DNA from: Candidatus Eiseniibacteriota bacterium
GTDB lineage: Bacteria > Eisenbacteria > RBG-16-71-46 > JAFGJU01
DNA: 20,349 nucleotides
Direction of reading: 5' to 3'
Assembly (NCBI GenBank): GCA_016928935.1
Contig: JAFGJU010000155.1
Coordinates: 1-20,349 of the forward strand
Of the stretch, positions 6,283 to 14,188 are shown in pieces (the first letter of the stretch is position 1; each line of letters opens with the position of its first letter). Under the pieces are notes generated by a model. It saw nothing but the letters and a program-made list of their open reading frames with translations. It did no database searches and was not told where the DNA came from. A program made the position numbers and the translations under genes.

Positions 6283-6494
6283 GGAATCTCTACTCGCTCG
6301 ACGGCAACTCGCTCGATACCAAGCCGGCCGGCAGCGAACCGTTCAGCAGCGATTTGTCCACTAGGGCCCGGCGTGCCGGATGCGCCGCCCGCTGGCCCGT
6401 AACACCCGCCGGGCCACGTGACGTCGGCCGCAAGCTTCAGCCTGCCGCTCGGTCAAGGCCGGCAGCAGTCCGGCCCAAGTTCGGCCGGACCCGT

Positions 6495-9400
6495 TCAATC
6501 CCTTCTGTCTATCACGGCGTAGACGGCGGGTATCACAAAAAGAGTGAGGGCAGTGCCGAAGACGAGTCCGCCTATCACTGTTATTGCGAGCGGAGCCCTG
6601 AGCTCCGCTCCCTCGCCGCCCGCGACTGCCATGGGGATAAGCCCCAGTACAGTCGTGAATGTTGTCATCAGTATCGGCCGCATGCGAACCGAGCCCGCCT
6701 GCACGAGGGCCTCCAGCTTGGGCGTGCCCTTCCTGCGGAGCTGGTTAGTGTAGTCTATTAGCACGATCGCGTTGTTCACGACGATTCCGGCCAGGATGAT
6801 GACTCCTATCAGCACCATAACGCTGACCGACGTTCCGGTCAGGAGCAGGGTGAACACCACGCCGATTGCGGCCAGCGGAAGGGTGAACATTATGACGAAC
6901 GGATGGAGGAAAGATTCGAACTGTGAGGCCATCACAAGATACACAAGGAACACGGCCAGGAGGAGCGCGAAGCGGAGGCTCCTGAACGATACGCTGAGCT
7001 CGTTGCTCTGGCCGCTCAAAGCCGCGGAGAAGTCCTCCGGCATGGAGACCCTCCGGAGCGCGTCCCTTATCTCGCTGGCCGCGCCGCCCAGGTCGTGGCC
7101 GGTAAGGTTCGCGGTGACGATGGCCGTACGCTGCTGAGACACCCGCGTTATCTCCGCCGGTCCCTCCTCGGTCACTATCCTGCCGATGGAAGACAGTGGG
7201 ATGGGCGTGCCGCTGTTGTGTCCTACGACCAGGTTGGGGAGCTCCTCCATGGAGCGCCTGACTTCATCGGAGTTCCTGACCAGAACGTCTATCTTGTCCT
7301 CTTCCCTCCTGAACTTGGTCGCCACGTCCCCCCTGACTGCGTTGGTGAGCGCTCTGAAGGCCTGAGCAGGGTCCACGTTGAGCGAAGCCATACGTTCTCT
7401 ATCAAGGACAATGTGGACCTCCGGATTACCGGCTTTCATCGTGCTGCGAATGTCCCTTATCGAGGGAATCCGGCTCAAGCGCTGCTCGACTTCCGACGAA
7501 AGAGCCCTGAGCGTCTGGATGTCGTACCCTGCCACCTCGACCTCTATTGGAGTACGGAAGCTGAAATAGCTGGGTCGGGTCACGTCGTAGGTGAGTGCGG
7601 GCACCCGGTCCAGTATCCTTCTCATCCTCTCTATGGTCGCCTCCTCCGTCTCCGGGTTGCCTTTGCGGTTCAGGGTCACGCTCACCTGCGCGATGTTCTC
7701 TTCCTTTATGCGGGCCGTGGACTGCCCCATTAGTGTGGAGCCCGAGTTGCTGAACACGGTTTCCACGGACGGGAGCGCCATCGCCTGCTTTTCTATCTCC
7801 GCGACTACACGATCGGTGGACTGGAGGGAGGTCCCCTCCGGGAAGCGCAGGTTGAAGGTGAATTCTCCCTGGGAGACCGGCGGTATGAGCTCTATGTTCA
7901 GACGGAGACTCAGCAGCAACGCAACGGCGAGGACCCCAGCGGCCGCCAGTATGACTCTCCGGCGCCTTTTCAGAGACCACCTTGCAGCACCAGGATACCA
8001 GGCGTAGACCCGCTCCATCATCCTGTCGAACTGGTTCATAATAAAGAGGATAAGGCGGCTCAGCACAAGCCTGAGCACCCTGCCTGCCGGCCTTCCGACG
8101 AACCTCACAACTCTCACGAGCGCACGGCCGAGAATGCGGAAGAATCGGGACAGAAACCCGGTCACCGGCCTCCCCACGTAGGGCCACAAAACCCCTAAAG
8201 TAAGTTTTCGCAGGATGTTACCGGCAGTTACACACACCGTGCGCCAAAGGAATCCGACGAAGACAAGGTGGAGAAGACGGCCAACAAATCGCGCGGGAGT
8301 TGCTATGACTGCGGAACCAAAGCGGGCAAGCGGCGTATAAAGAGAGCGGAACAAGTGAAATCGCCAGTTCTCGGCATCCGCAGAATGCTGAGAACGGCTG
8401 GGCAGCCAACCCTGCCTATTGAGTCGAACAGGAGTGCGGGGCAAACGCAGCTCTGTCCTCCCCAAAAGCCTGCCCAGCCGATTTTTCTGATCGTTGGAGG
8501 GCGACGCCAGACGCCCTCCTTCTTTTATTGTAATCGCTGAAAGCATAGGAACCAAGGTCAAAGCTGCGACCAGGGAAGCCAGAAGAGACGCACTGATTGT
8601 GATGGCCTGGTCCCGGAAAAGCTGTCCGGCGATGCCCTCCACGAACACCAGCGGCACGAAAACGGCGACAGTGGTCAGAGTGGAGGCGATAACGGCCCGG
8701 CTCACCTCGCCGGCGCCCGTGCTGGTCGCCCTTTCGAGGTCCGAGTCTCGTTGCTTGTGCCTGAACACGGCCTCGAGCACCACGATGGCGTTGTCCACGA
8801 GCATGCCCACTCCGAGCGCGAGTCCGCCGAGCGACATGATGTTGAGGGAAAGCCCCATCCTGTACATTATGACGAAGGTGGCGATGACCGACACGGGTAT
8901 GGAGAGGCCGATGGTTATGGTGGTCCTGAGGTCCTTAAGAAACAGGAACAGCACCAGGATCGCCAGAAGGCCTCCCAAGAGCGCCGAGTTCATCACCTCG
9001 TTCACGGATTGCTGTATGAAGACGGAGTGGTCGGACGCCACAGTTGCCTTGACGTCCGCCGGGAGTGAAAGGCCTCTTAGCTTCTGCCTGACGGCCTTGG
9101 CCACCGAAACCGTGTTGGCGTCGCCCTCCTTGTAGATGGCCACCTCGACCGACTCCTGTCCGTTGAGCCTGGTGATTGTGCCCTGCTCCTTGTGTCCTGC
9201 CTCCACCTTTGCGACGTCTCTGGCCAGGATGGGTCTGCCCTGCGAGTAGCCGACGCAGACGTCTCCTATCTCGTCCACGCTCCGAAACTCATTCGTCGTC
9301 CGAACCAGAAACTCCGACTCCTGGTCCGTCAGACTGCCGCCCGCCACGTTGACGTTCTCTCCGGCGAGTCTGGCCGTGACCTCAGTTATCGGGATGCCCA

Positions 9401-9977
9401 GCTCCGAAAGCCGGCCCTTGTCTATCTCTATGTGGATTTCCTCTTCCAGTCCCCCGCTTACCTTGGCAGCGGCCACACCCTTGAGCGACTCCAGCTCCTT
9501 TTTCACCAGCTTCTCGGCCACGCGCCTCAGCCTGAGCAGGTTCATGGGCCCGGCTATTCGCAACCGCATTATGGGGTCGAGCGACGGGTCGAACCTCAGA
9601 ATGATGGGCTTCTCAGCGCTGGTGGGAAGCTCAACCGGGTCGAGTTTCTCGCGCACGTCCAGAGCCGCGATGTCCATCTTCGTCTTCCAGACGTACTCCA
9701 GAGTGACCTCGGACTGCCCCGGCCTGGAGACCGACTTCACGCGCTCCAGTCCCGGGAGGACTCCGACCGCCTCCTCGATGGGCCGCGTGACGAACTGCTC
9801 GACCTCAGCCGGAGCCGCGTCTGGATACTCGGTCTGTATTGTGAGGGATGGATACGTGATGTTGGGCAGGAGCTCGACCCGGAGTCTGCCGAGGGAGACA
9901 AGTCCGAACACCGTCACTGCCACCACGACCATTGAAACCGTGACGGGTCTTTTGATCGAACCGTCGGTAAGCCTCAT
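6495..9977 (-). CDS. RND-family efflux transporter, inner-membrane subunit with extra cytoplasmic segment, first of two
   Basis: 1160 aa, about 130-150 residues longer than usual. The N-terminal half is canonical: TM1 about 12-30, porter domain, TM2-TM6 ending near residue 483. The TM4 motif ALGVGMLVDNAIVVLEAV has the proton-relay Asp at 395. The expected short TM6-TM7 linker is replaced by about 190 residues (483-672), rich in basic amphipathic stretches and in the recurring element (F/Y)VGR (564, 600, 626). TM7 then follows (about 673-692), with a normal C-terminal half ending IPAVYAVIDRRD. TM10 has GIVVNNAIVLIDY. The frame is uninterrupted, so the extra segment is translated. It begins 38 bp after the membrane-fusion gene and is probably co-transcribed with it and with the RND gene at 6282. 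Confidence 0.93.
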   Translation of the reverse strand: MRLTDGSIKRPVTVSMVVVAVTVFGLVSLGRLRVELLPNITYPSLTIQTEYPDAAPAEVEQFVTRPIEEAVGVLPGLERVKSVSRPGQSEVTLEYVWKTKMDIAALDVREKLDPVELPTSAEKPIILRFDPSLDPIMRLRIAGPMNLLRLRRVAEKLVKKELESLKGVAAAKVSGGLEEEIHIEIDKGRLSELGIPITEVTARLAGENVNVAGGSLTDQESEFLVRTTNEFRSVDEIGDVCVGYSQGRPILARDVAKVEAGHKEQGTITRLNGQESVEVAIYKEGDANTVSVAKAVRQKLRGLSLPADVKATVASDHSVFIQQSVNEVMNSALLGGLLAILVLFLFLKDLRTTITIGLSIPVSVIATFVIMYRMGLSLNIMSLGGLALGVGMLVDNAIVVLEAVFRHKQRDSDLERATSTGAGEVSRAVIASTLTTVAVFVPLVFVEGIAGQLFRDQAITISASLLASLVAALTLVPMLSAITIKEGGRLASPSNDQKNRLGRLLGRTELRLPRTPVRLNRQGWLPSRSQHSADAENWRFHLFRSLYTPLARFGSAVIATPARFVGRLLHLVFVGFLWRTVCVTAGNILRKLTLGVLWPYVGRPVTGFLSRFFRILGRALVRVVRFVGRPAGRVLRLVLSRLILFIMNQFDRMMERVYAWYPGAARWSLKRRRRVILAAAGVLAVALLLSLRLNIELIPPVSQGEFTFNLRFPEGTSLQSTDRVVAEIEKQAMALPSVETVFSNSGSTLMGQSTARIKEENIAQVSVTLNRKGNPETEEATIERMRRILDRVPALTYDVTRPSYFSFRTPIEVEVAGYDIQTLRALSSEVEQRLSRIPSIRDIRSTMKAGNPEVHIVLDRERMASLNVDPAQAFRALTNAVRGDVATKFRREEDKIDVLVRNSDEVRRSMEELPNLVVGHNSGTPIPLSSIGRIVTEEGPAEITRVSQQRTAIVTANLTGHDLGGAASEIRDALRRVSMPEDFSAALSGQSNELSVSFRSLRFALLLAVFLVYLVMASQFESFLHPFVIMFTLPLAAIGVVFTLLLTGTSVSVMVLIGVIILAGIVVNNAIVLIDYTNQLRRKGTPKLEALVQAGSVRMRPILMTTFTTVLGLIPMAVAGGEGAELRAPLAITVIGGLVFGTALTLFVIPAVYAVIDRRD
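8013..8522 (-). other. Extra cytoplasmic segment in the first RND pump
   Basis: This codes residues about 486-655 of the RND protein at 6495-9977, between TM6 and TM7. It is Arg-rich and alternates basic with hydrophobic residues, as in membrane-surface amphipathic helices, and repeats (F/Y)VGR three times. The DNA between about 8220 and 8540 looks less GC-rich than its surroundings. Function is unknown. Confidence 0.6.
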
Positions 9978-10015
9978 GTCTTGCTTATCTCGCTCTCGAG
10001 AGCCACGGCCTCGAG

Positions 10016-11101
10016 TTACTTCACGACCCTGACCTTGTCGCCGGGCTTGAGACCGCCCTGGCCGACTGTTATTACTCTGTCACCCGCGGAGAGCCCCGAC
10101 AGTATCTCCAAATACTGGCCGTCTGTTATCCCAGGCGTGACCGCCACCTTGCGAGTGGTGTCGCTGGCCACGGTGAAAACGTAGTGCGAATCGTCCTCGC
10201 TGACGAGGGCTCTCTTGGGGATTGTGAGCGCGGAATCATGAGTGGCGGCCACCACCCGCGCCCTGACGAATGTCCCGGGTTTTATTCCATATCCCGGGTT
10301 CTTGAGGTAGGCGGTCAGCTTGACGGTGCCGGTTCCCTCGTCTATCACCGGGCTCACGAGGGACACCTGGGCATGCTGAGTGTTGTTCTGCCTGGAGGGG
10401 ATTTCGAGGGTTACCGGTTGGCCCACTTTCACGGGTCCGATCTCCGTCTCCGGGACCCTGAACTTGGCCACCAGCGGGTCGAAATCGGCCACGGTCGCGA
10501 CTGCCTTACCGGGGGTCACGGTCTCACCTATGTTGACGTTTCTCTCGGTCACTATGCCGGCAAACGGAGCCGTTATGGCGGTTTTCGAGAGCTCGTACTC
10601 GGCCCTGGCCTTGGCGTGCCTGGCGGCCTCGAACCTGAGTCTGGCCTCGTCCAAGTCCTTCGCGCTGACGATGCCCTTCTTTTCCAGTTCCTCGGCCCTG
10701 CGCCATTCCTTCTCGGCCACCTCCATGTCTATCTCGGCCTTCTGGAAATCCAGCTTCTGCTGAGTGTTCTCCAGCTGAATTATGACGCGGCCCTTGGCGA
10801 CGCCGTCGCCCTCCTCTCTGTGAACGGCCGTCACGCGGCCCGTTGTCTCTGCCAGAAGCTGGGCCGTGCGCTCCGCTTCCAGCGTGGACGTTGCGGTCAA
10901 GTACAAAGACACGTCCCGCTTGGCAGCTTCGGCCACTTCCACCGGGATGGCGTCGCCGTTGCCCCCGGCGCGCGCGGACAGGGAATCGGCGCCGGTCGCG
11001 CCGCGGGCTCCGCCACCCTTGCCCTGGCAGCCGGTGAACACGAGTGAAAGGCAGAGAAGCGCAAGAAAGCGCATGGCAGCGGCACGACCGAACTTGTGCA
11101 T
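10016..11101 (-). CDS. Membrane-fusion lipoprotein (HlyD/AcrA-type periplasmic adaptor) of the RND system
   Basis: 361 aa from the ATG at 11101, chosen because AAGGAG (11112-11117) lies 10 nt upstream. Longer or shorter in-frame starts (11164, 11074) lack such a site. Residues 1-24 are a signal peptide and VFTGC supplies the lipid-anchored cysteine C25, so the mature protein is probably anchored in the inner membrane facing the periplasm. Half-lipoyl segments lie at about 83-112 and 171-205 (AITAPFAGIVTERNVNIGETVTPG), flanking an alpha-hairpin coiled coil (about 113-170). Beta-barrel and membrane-proximal domains follow. It links RND pumps to an outer-membrane TolC-like channel, which is not encoded in the window. 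First gene of the three-gene efflux operon. Confidence 0.92.
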   Translation of the reverse strand: MHKFGRAAAMRFLALLCLSLVFTGCQGKGGGARGATGADSLSARAGGNGDAIPVEVAEAAKRDVSLYLTATSTLEAERTAQLLAETTGRVTAVHREEGDGVAKGRVIIQLENTQQKLDFQKAEIDMEVAEKEWRRAEELEKKGIVSAKDLDEARLRFEAARHAKARAEYELSKTAITAPFAGIVTERNVNIGETVTPGKAVATVADFDPLVAKFRVPETEIGPVKVGQPVTLEIPSRQNNTQHAQVSLVSPVIDEGTGTVKLTAYLKNPGYGIKPGTFVRARVVAATHDSALTIPKRALVSEDDSHYVFTVASDTTRKVAVTPGITDGQYLEILSGLSAGDRVITVGQGGLKPGDKVRVVK

Positions 11102-11111
11102 GGAGTCGGCG

Positions 11112-11117
11112 CTCCTT
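11112..11117 (-). promoter_or_regulatory. Shine-Dalgarno deciding the membrane-fusion protein start
   Basis: AAGGAG on the minus strand, 10 nt before the ATG at 11101. The alternative starts 11164 and 11074 have no comparable purine-rich site, although 11074 would still leave a complete lipoprotein signal. Confidence 0.65.
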
Positions 11118-11288
11118 CTCAGGAAAGGGTTAATCTGCAATCCTGACAACGCATTACAGCACAATGGGGGCGGCAGTAGAGGCGACCCTGACTGTACTAC
11201 GAAATCCGGCAGGCATCTGTTTCAACGGGGGCTTCAGGGCAAAGCGGGGCTTCCTGTTAATTTCAAGCAAGGTAGGCGATTACGGGCG

Positions 11289-12392
11289 TCAACACACTCT
11301 CCTTCCCAGTTTCTTGCCGAGGGTTTGAACGGCAGCCAGAGCGTCCTCGGCGCTCTCCCTTATCGATATTCTGTCGTCGTACACCCGGAAAAGCTCCTTG
11401 TACCTGGCGGGGGTGAAGTTCAGCATGACCATGTTGGCACCCGCCAGCAGGCCCATTTCGCGACCCTGCGGCAGCAAGGAAGCGAGTGCGGTGGTGGACA
11501 GCACGCGAGCCTCGGGCAGAAGAAGCCGTGTGAGCGCGATGAGCTTCAGGACGAACTCGGCGACAGTATGCTTCTTGTCGAACACGGACGCCGCGGCAGC
11601 GTGGCGTAGGAGCCACGTGCCGCCTTCCAGCTCCATCGGGGTGCCGCTCGCGGGTATGTACGGGCCTATCGCGGCCACGCCGACTTCGTAGCCCTGGAAG
11701 AGCAGCAGGTCCTCGACGAGTGAGTGAATGGTCTGGCCGGGGAGCCCGACCAAACTCCCGCCTCCGACCTCGTACCCGATGTTCCTCAAGTCGTCTAGGC
11801 GGCGCACCCTCTCCGAGAGACTCATCCCTGGACGGAGCCGCTCGTAGAGCGCGGCATCCGAAGTCTCGTGCTTCAGGAGGTACATGCCGGCGCCCGCCTC
11901 CTTGAGCGCCTCGAGCTCGGTCAGCTGCCTCTCTCCGACCGAGAGCGACACCTCCAACTCGGTGCTCTTTCGTACGGCCTCGACCATCTCGCAGAGTGCG
12001 TCCGCCGTGTAAGAAGGGTCGTCGCCCGATTCCAGCAGAACCGTCTTGAGGCCGAGATTTCGTATATTCTCGCAGATCCGGACGACCTCGTCAGTTGGGA
12101 TCCGGTAGCGTTCGACAAGGGCGTTGCCGACGCGCATACCGCAGTAAAGACAGTTGCGGCCGCAGAAGTTCGAGAACTCGACGACCCCTGCGAGATGGAT
12201 CACGTCGCCGACCGCCTCCATTCGGACCCTGTCGGCGGCGGAGAAAAGACTCTCCGCCTGCCAGGTGTTGGCACGGAGCAGGGTCAGGATGTCTTCACGC
12301 TCGAGGACGGACGTGCAGACCGCCTTGTCTATGAGGGTCTTCACCCGGGTTTCGTCAGCAACGTCAATTGCGGGGTCGGTGAAGCCAACCAT
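11289..12392 (-). CDS. hydE: Radical SAM maturase HydE ([FeFe]-hydrogenase H-cluster assembly)
   Basis: 367 aa, typical HydE length. The radical SAM cluster motif is FCGRNCLYCGMR with C77, C81 and C84 (CX3CX2C), preceded by the family hallmark IHLAGVVEFSN. Other matches to the HydE/PylB group are YLLKHET, VGGGSLVGLPGQT and IGPYIPASGTP. In characterised bacteria HydE acts on a cysteine-bound Fe(CO)2CN synthon during assembly of the diiron subcluster, together with HydG and HydF. Neither partner is in the window, and the structural hydrogenase genes nearby are [NiFe]. GAGGT lies 6 nt before the ATG. The efflux operon starts about 190 bp downstream on the same strand. PylB is the nearest alternative, but no pyrrolysine genes are seen. 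Confidence 0.88.
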   Translation of the reverse strand: MVGFTDPAIDVADETRVKTLIDKAVCTSVLEREDILTLLRANTWQAESLFSAADRVRMEAVGDVIHLAGVVEFSNFCGRNCLYCGMRVGNALVERYRIPTDEVVRICENIRNLGLKTVLLESGDDPSYTADALCEMVEAVRKSTELEVSLSVGERQLTELEALKEAGAGMYLLKHETSDAALYERLRPGMSLSERVRRLDDLRNIGYEVGGGSLVGLPGQTIHSLVEDLLLFQGYEVGVAAIGPYIPASGTPMELEGGTWLLRHAAAASVFDKKHTVAEFVLKLIALTRLLLPEARVLSTTALASLLPQGREMGLLAGANMVMLNFTPARYKELFRVYDDRISIRESAEDALAAVQTLGKKLGRRVC

Positions 12393-12934
12393 GATCTACC
12401 TCAGCGAGCAAGGTCTTGCGAAACAGAGCCTGTGTGGACGCAGCCGGCTTCTCACCGACGGCGCCTCGGACCGGTAACACCGTGTCCGGCACACCGGCGA
12501 CCGGAAGGCCGCCCCCGGATGGCCCTCACCGCGCGGTCGGGACTCCCGACGCCAGCCGGCCGGAGCAGACTCTTCATCGGGGAAAGTATGATTCAGACAA
12601 GGCTGATTTGCCAGCCGAAATTTCTGGCTGGGACAGGCTGCTGTGGTTGAACCAAAGATCTCACTTCGGACATCTTCTGGGATCGTGGCATCGCCGGGAA
12701 GACATGAGATAGCCCAAGGCCCGTCGCAGGAGACCACAAGCAAGAACTGTAGAGAAGGGCATCTGCCATTAAACAGTCCCAGTTGAAATCTACAACATAG
12801 TCTCCCGGCTCTAGCGCCTCGGCAAGTTTCTTGTGGTATCGACATGTAGAACTCGCGTCGCTCTTTGCGGTCGGCTCGACGTTTCTGCCGGAACCTCAGT
12901 GGAGCACAATCGGACGCAAATCACACGACGATTA
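12393..12934. other. Interval with no intact gene between hydE and the NYN gene
   Basis: The right half holds a degraded coding fragment on the minus strand (12593-12882). An inverted repeat CCAGCC-GAAATTTCT-GGCTGG lies at 12611-12631 with no following T-tract. The remainder, 12393-12590, shows no recognisable coding or RNA signal apart from the hydE ribosome-binding site. Confidence 0.55.
12593..12882 (-). pseudogene. Fragment of a SIR2-like or related domain gene
   Basis: One minus-strand frame is open for about 96 codons between in-frame stops, with no plausible start codon. Its centre reads like a real protein: YHKKLAEALEPGDYVVDFNWD followed by a helix and an SPATGLG turn. The pattern Pro-Gly-Asp, hydrophobic strand, Phe-Asn-(Trp/Tyr)-Asp recurs in SIR2-like NAD-binding domain proteins and related families found in defence loci. 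The last 40 residues look degenerate. No N-terminal part exists upstream because the NYN gene ends about 50 bp away. I infer a decayed, N-terminally deleted remnant; the family call is tentative. Confidence 0.4.
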
Positions 12935-13573
12935 TCACCAGGAAACCGGTTTCGATATCTTCCGTCCGTTGGGCATCGTAAACGGGTCTGGAAATTGGTG
13001 TGTGGTGTACCGCTCCTTCCTGATGTACAAGGACTTAGGCACGAGTCTTGAGAGCTCGCGATTCTTGCGCTTGTACGGAAACGCAAAGCATATCTGTTTC
13101 GCTGGAAACAGCAAAGAGGCCGTGCGCACGGCTGGCGCCAGGTCTGTGTCGCCTGTTACCAGAACTGCCGTGTCCGCTTCGTCCTTCTGGAAAACCTCAA
13201 TCAACTTCATCGATATGGCCACGTCTGTTTCCTTTTCCTCGTAGTGGGGGTTGTCCCTGTTGCACGCGTGACAGCGAACCGTCTTGAACTTGAATCGACC
13301 TAGAATCGGGACGATTCCAGCCGCGACGAGACAGTCCAGGAAAAGCCTATGTCTTGCGACAACGTCAGGCTTGTACTGCTCTAGATGGACTGCCAGAGCG
13401 GAGAAGTAGTAGATACCGTGAAGGACCGCGCCCGCGCCTATTGCCGGAAGGTAAGACGACAGCAGCGAACGAATGTCCGACCACTTGGTTGATTTGCCTC
13501 CCAAGTCCTCTGACGCAGACCGTACCGAGTGGTAGAGGTTGAACCCGTCTACGAGAAAAACCGTTCTATTCAT
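12935..13573 (-). CDS. NYN-domain (LabA/DUF88-like) PIN-fold protein, predicted ribonuclease
   Basis: 212 aa. The N-terminal VDGFNLYHS (D9) is the hallmark of the NYN family, a PIN-like fold with metal-dependent RNase activity. The acidic set continues with KETDVAIS (D117) and VTGDTDLAPA (D142, D144). A CHAC knuckle (C101-C104) precedes the second acidic strand and may help bind metal or RNA. The ATG at 13573 begins just after a terminator hairpin and its U-tract (ending near 13583) and has only a weak GTGAG ribosome-binding sequence, within GAGATTCTC. Expression should therefore depend on read-through of that terminator from the promoter at 13660-13688. No obvious operon partner; a decayed gene lies downstream. 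Confidence 0.87.
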   Translation of the reverse strand: MNRTVFLVDGFNLYHSVRSASEDLGGKSTKWSDIRSLLSSYLPAIGAGAVLHGIYYFSALAVHLEQYKPDVVARHRLFLDCLVAAGIVPILGRFKFKTVRCHACNRDNPHYEEKETDVAISMKLIEVFQKDEADTAVLVTGDTDLAPAVRTASLLFPAKQICFAFPYKRKNRELSRLVPKSLYIRKERYTTHQFPDPFTMPNGRKISKPVSW

Positions 13574-13582
13574 GAGAATCTC

Positions 13583-13618
13583 ACAAACAAAAACCCCCTG
13601 GGTCGCAACCCAAGGGGG
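13583..13618 (-). terminator. Intrinsic terminator immediately before the NYN start codon
   Basis: On the minus strand CCCCCTTGGGT-TGCG-ACCCAGGGGG forms a 10-bp stem with one bulged base and a 4-nt loop, followed by TTTTTGTTTG. It ends only about 10 nt before the ATG at 13573, so it acts on transcripts entering the NYN gene. Confidence 0.85.
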
Positions 13619-13653
13619 GCCAGCCGGCTCAGTGAGCCAAGCTGGGGATGACT
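13584..13653 (-). ncRNA. Predicted ~70-nt structured leader/small RNA upstream of the NYN gene
   Basis: The transcript expected from the promoter at 13660-13688 would start near 13653 and end in the U-tract near 13584. It would contain a two-part hairpin, CCAGC-TT-GGCTC-ACT-GAGCC-G-GCTGG (13620-13645), followed directly by the terminator hairpin. The RNA is almost entirely base-paired and encodes no peptide. It may be an attenuator leader, a small RNA released by termination, or an RNA ligand of the nuclease. Existence is inferred from promoter and terminator. Confidence 0.5.
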
Positions 13654-13659
13654 ACCATT

Positions 13660-13688
13660 ATTATCGTCATTAACGGCATTCGAGTCAA
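13660..13688 (-). promoter_or_regulatory. Strong sigma70-type promoter driving the NYN leader
   Basis: Minus-strand -35 TTGACT (13688-13683) and -10 GATAAT (13665-13660) each match consensus at five of six positions with the ideal 17-bp spacing. Predicted start is near 13653. It is among the best promoter matches in the window. Confidence 0.75.
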
Positions 13689-13951
13689 GTCCCTATTCTT
13701 TTGAATCAGTCCGGGCAAGCCTACATGACAGCGCGGCATACTCGGAACACAGTGTGAAACAGTTGGTTAGCTTGTGGCCGGCCCACGGTTGAAACCGGCA
13801 CGTTCACTCCTGGGATTTCCGCCTGTCACGGAATCTGGGTCTCGATCTCCGAGCAATCGCACCAAGGTGACAGCGCGTATCGCGTCACATGCCATCGTGG
13901 CGCACTGCACCGACACCTTGCGGTGACATTCCGGGCCCGTACCTCTCTGCG

Positions 13952-13990
13952 GTCAACAACAAACTGCCGTGCGGGGAACCGCACGGCAGT
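13952..13990 (-). terminator. Perfect 12-bp hairpin with short T-rich tail
   Basis: ACTGCCGTGCGG-TTCC-CCGCACGGCAGT on the minus strand is a perfect 12-bp stem (13963-13990) followed by TTGTTGTTG. It is a likely second terminator behind the hydrogenase operon or the end of an unrecognised short transcript. Confidence 0.6.
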
Positions 13991-14121
13991 CTGCCGAGTC
14001 GATTCAGGATGTGTGAGCTCTATCGGTACCCAGTTTTCTCTTCCTCCCGAAGGCCTCTGCCGGTTGAACCCCGCCGGTCTCGACAGGTTGCGTTCGCCGG
14101 GGCTGCGCTCTCTGCGGGCAC

Positions 14122-14163
14122 ATCAAACAAAACGGCTCCCCGGGAGTGCCCCCGAGGAGCCGT
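14122..14163 (-). terminator. Intrinsic terminator of the mvhDGA operon
   Basis: Minus-strand ACGGCTCC and GGAGCCGT pair (14132-14163) around an inner CGGG/CCCG stem, followed by TTTTGTTTG. It begins about 26 nt beyond the mvhA stop at 14189 and closes the operon. Confidence 0.85.
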
Positions 14164-14188
14164 CACTTTCGCGGGGTCTGCGAGCAGG

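Larger units (their letters stand above)
13574..14188. other. Intergenic region rich in minus-strand terminators and hairpins
   Basis: Between the hydrogenase operon end and the NYN gene there is no convincing protein gene. It holds three minus-strand hairpin-plus-T elements (14122-14163, 13952-13990, 13583-13618), a strong minus-strand promoter (13660-13688) and a self-complementary block at 13863-13920. That block pairs CAAGGTG with CACCTTG around an inner GTGAC...GTCAC hairpin. The DNA between 13991 and 14121 shows nothing I recognise. Confidence 0.6.

Noticed and set aside
12396..12845. 149-codon minus-strand open frame between hydE and NYN
   Set aside because: Another frame of the same strand carries the protein-like segment; this one has no recognisable motif or ribosome-binding site.
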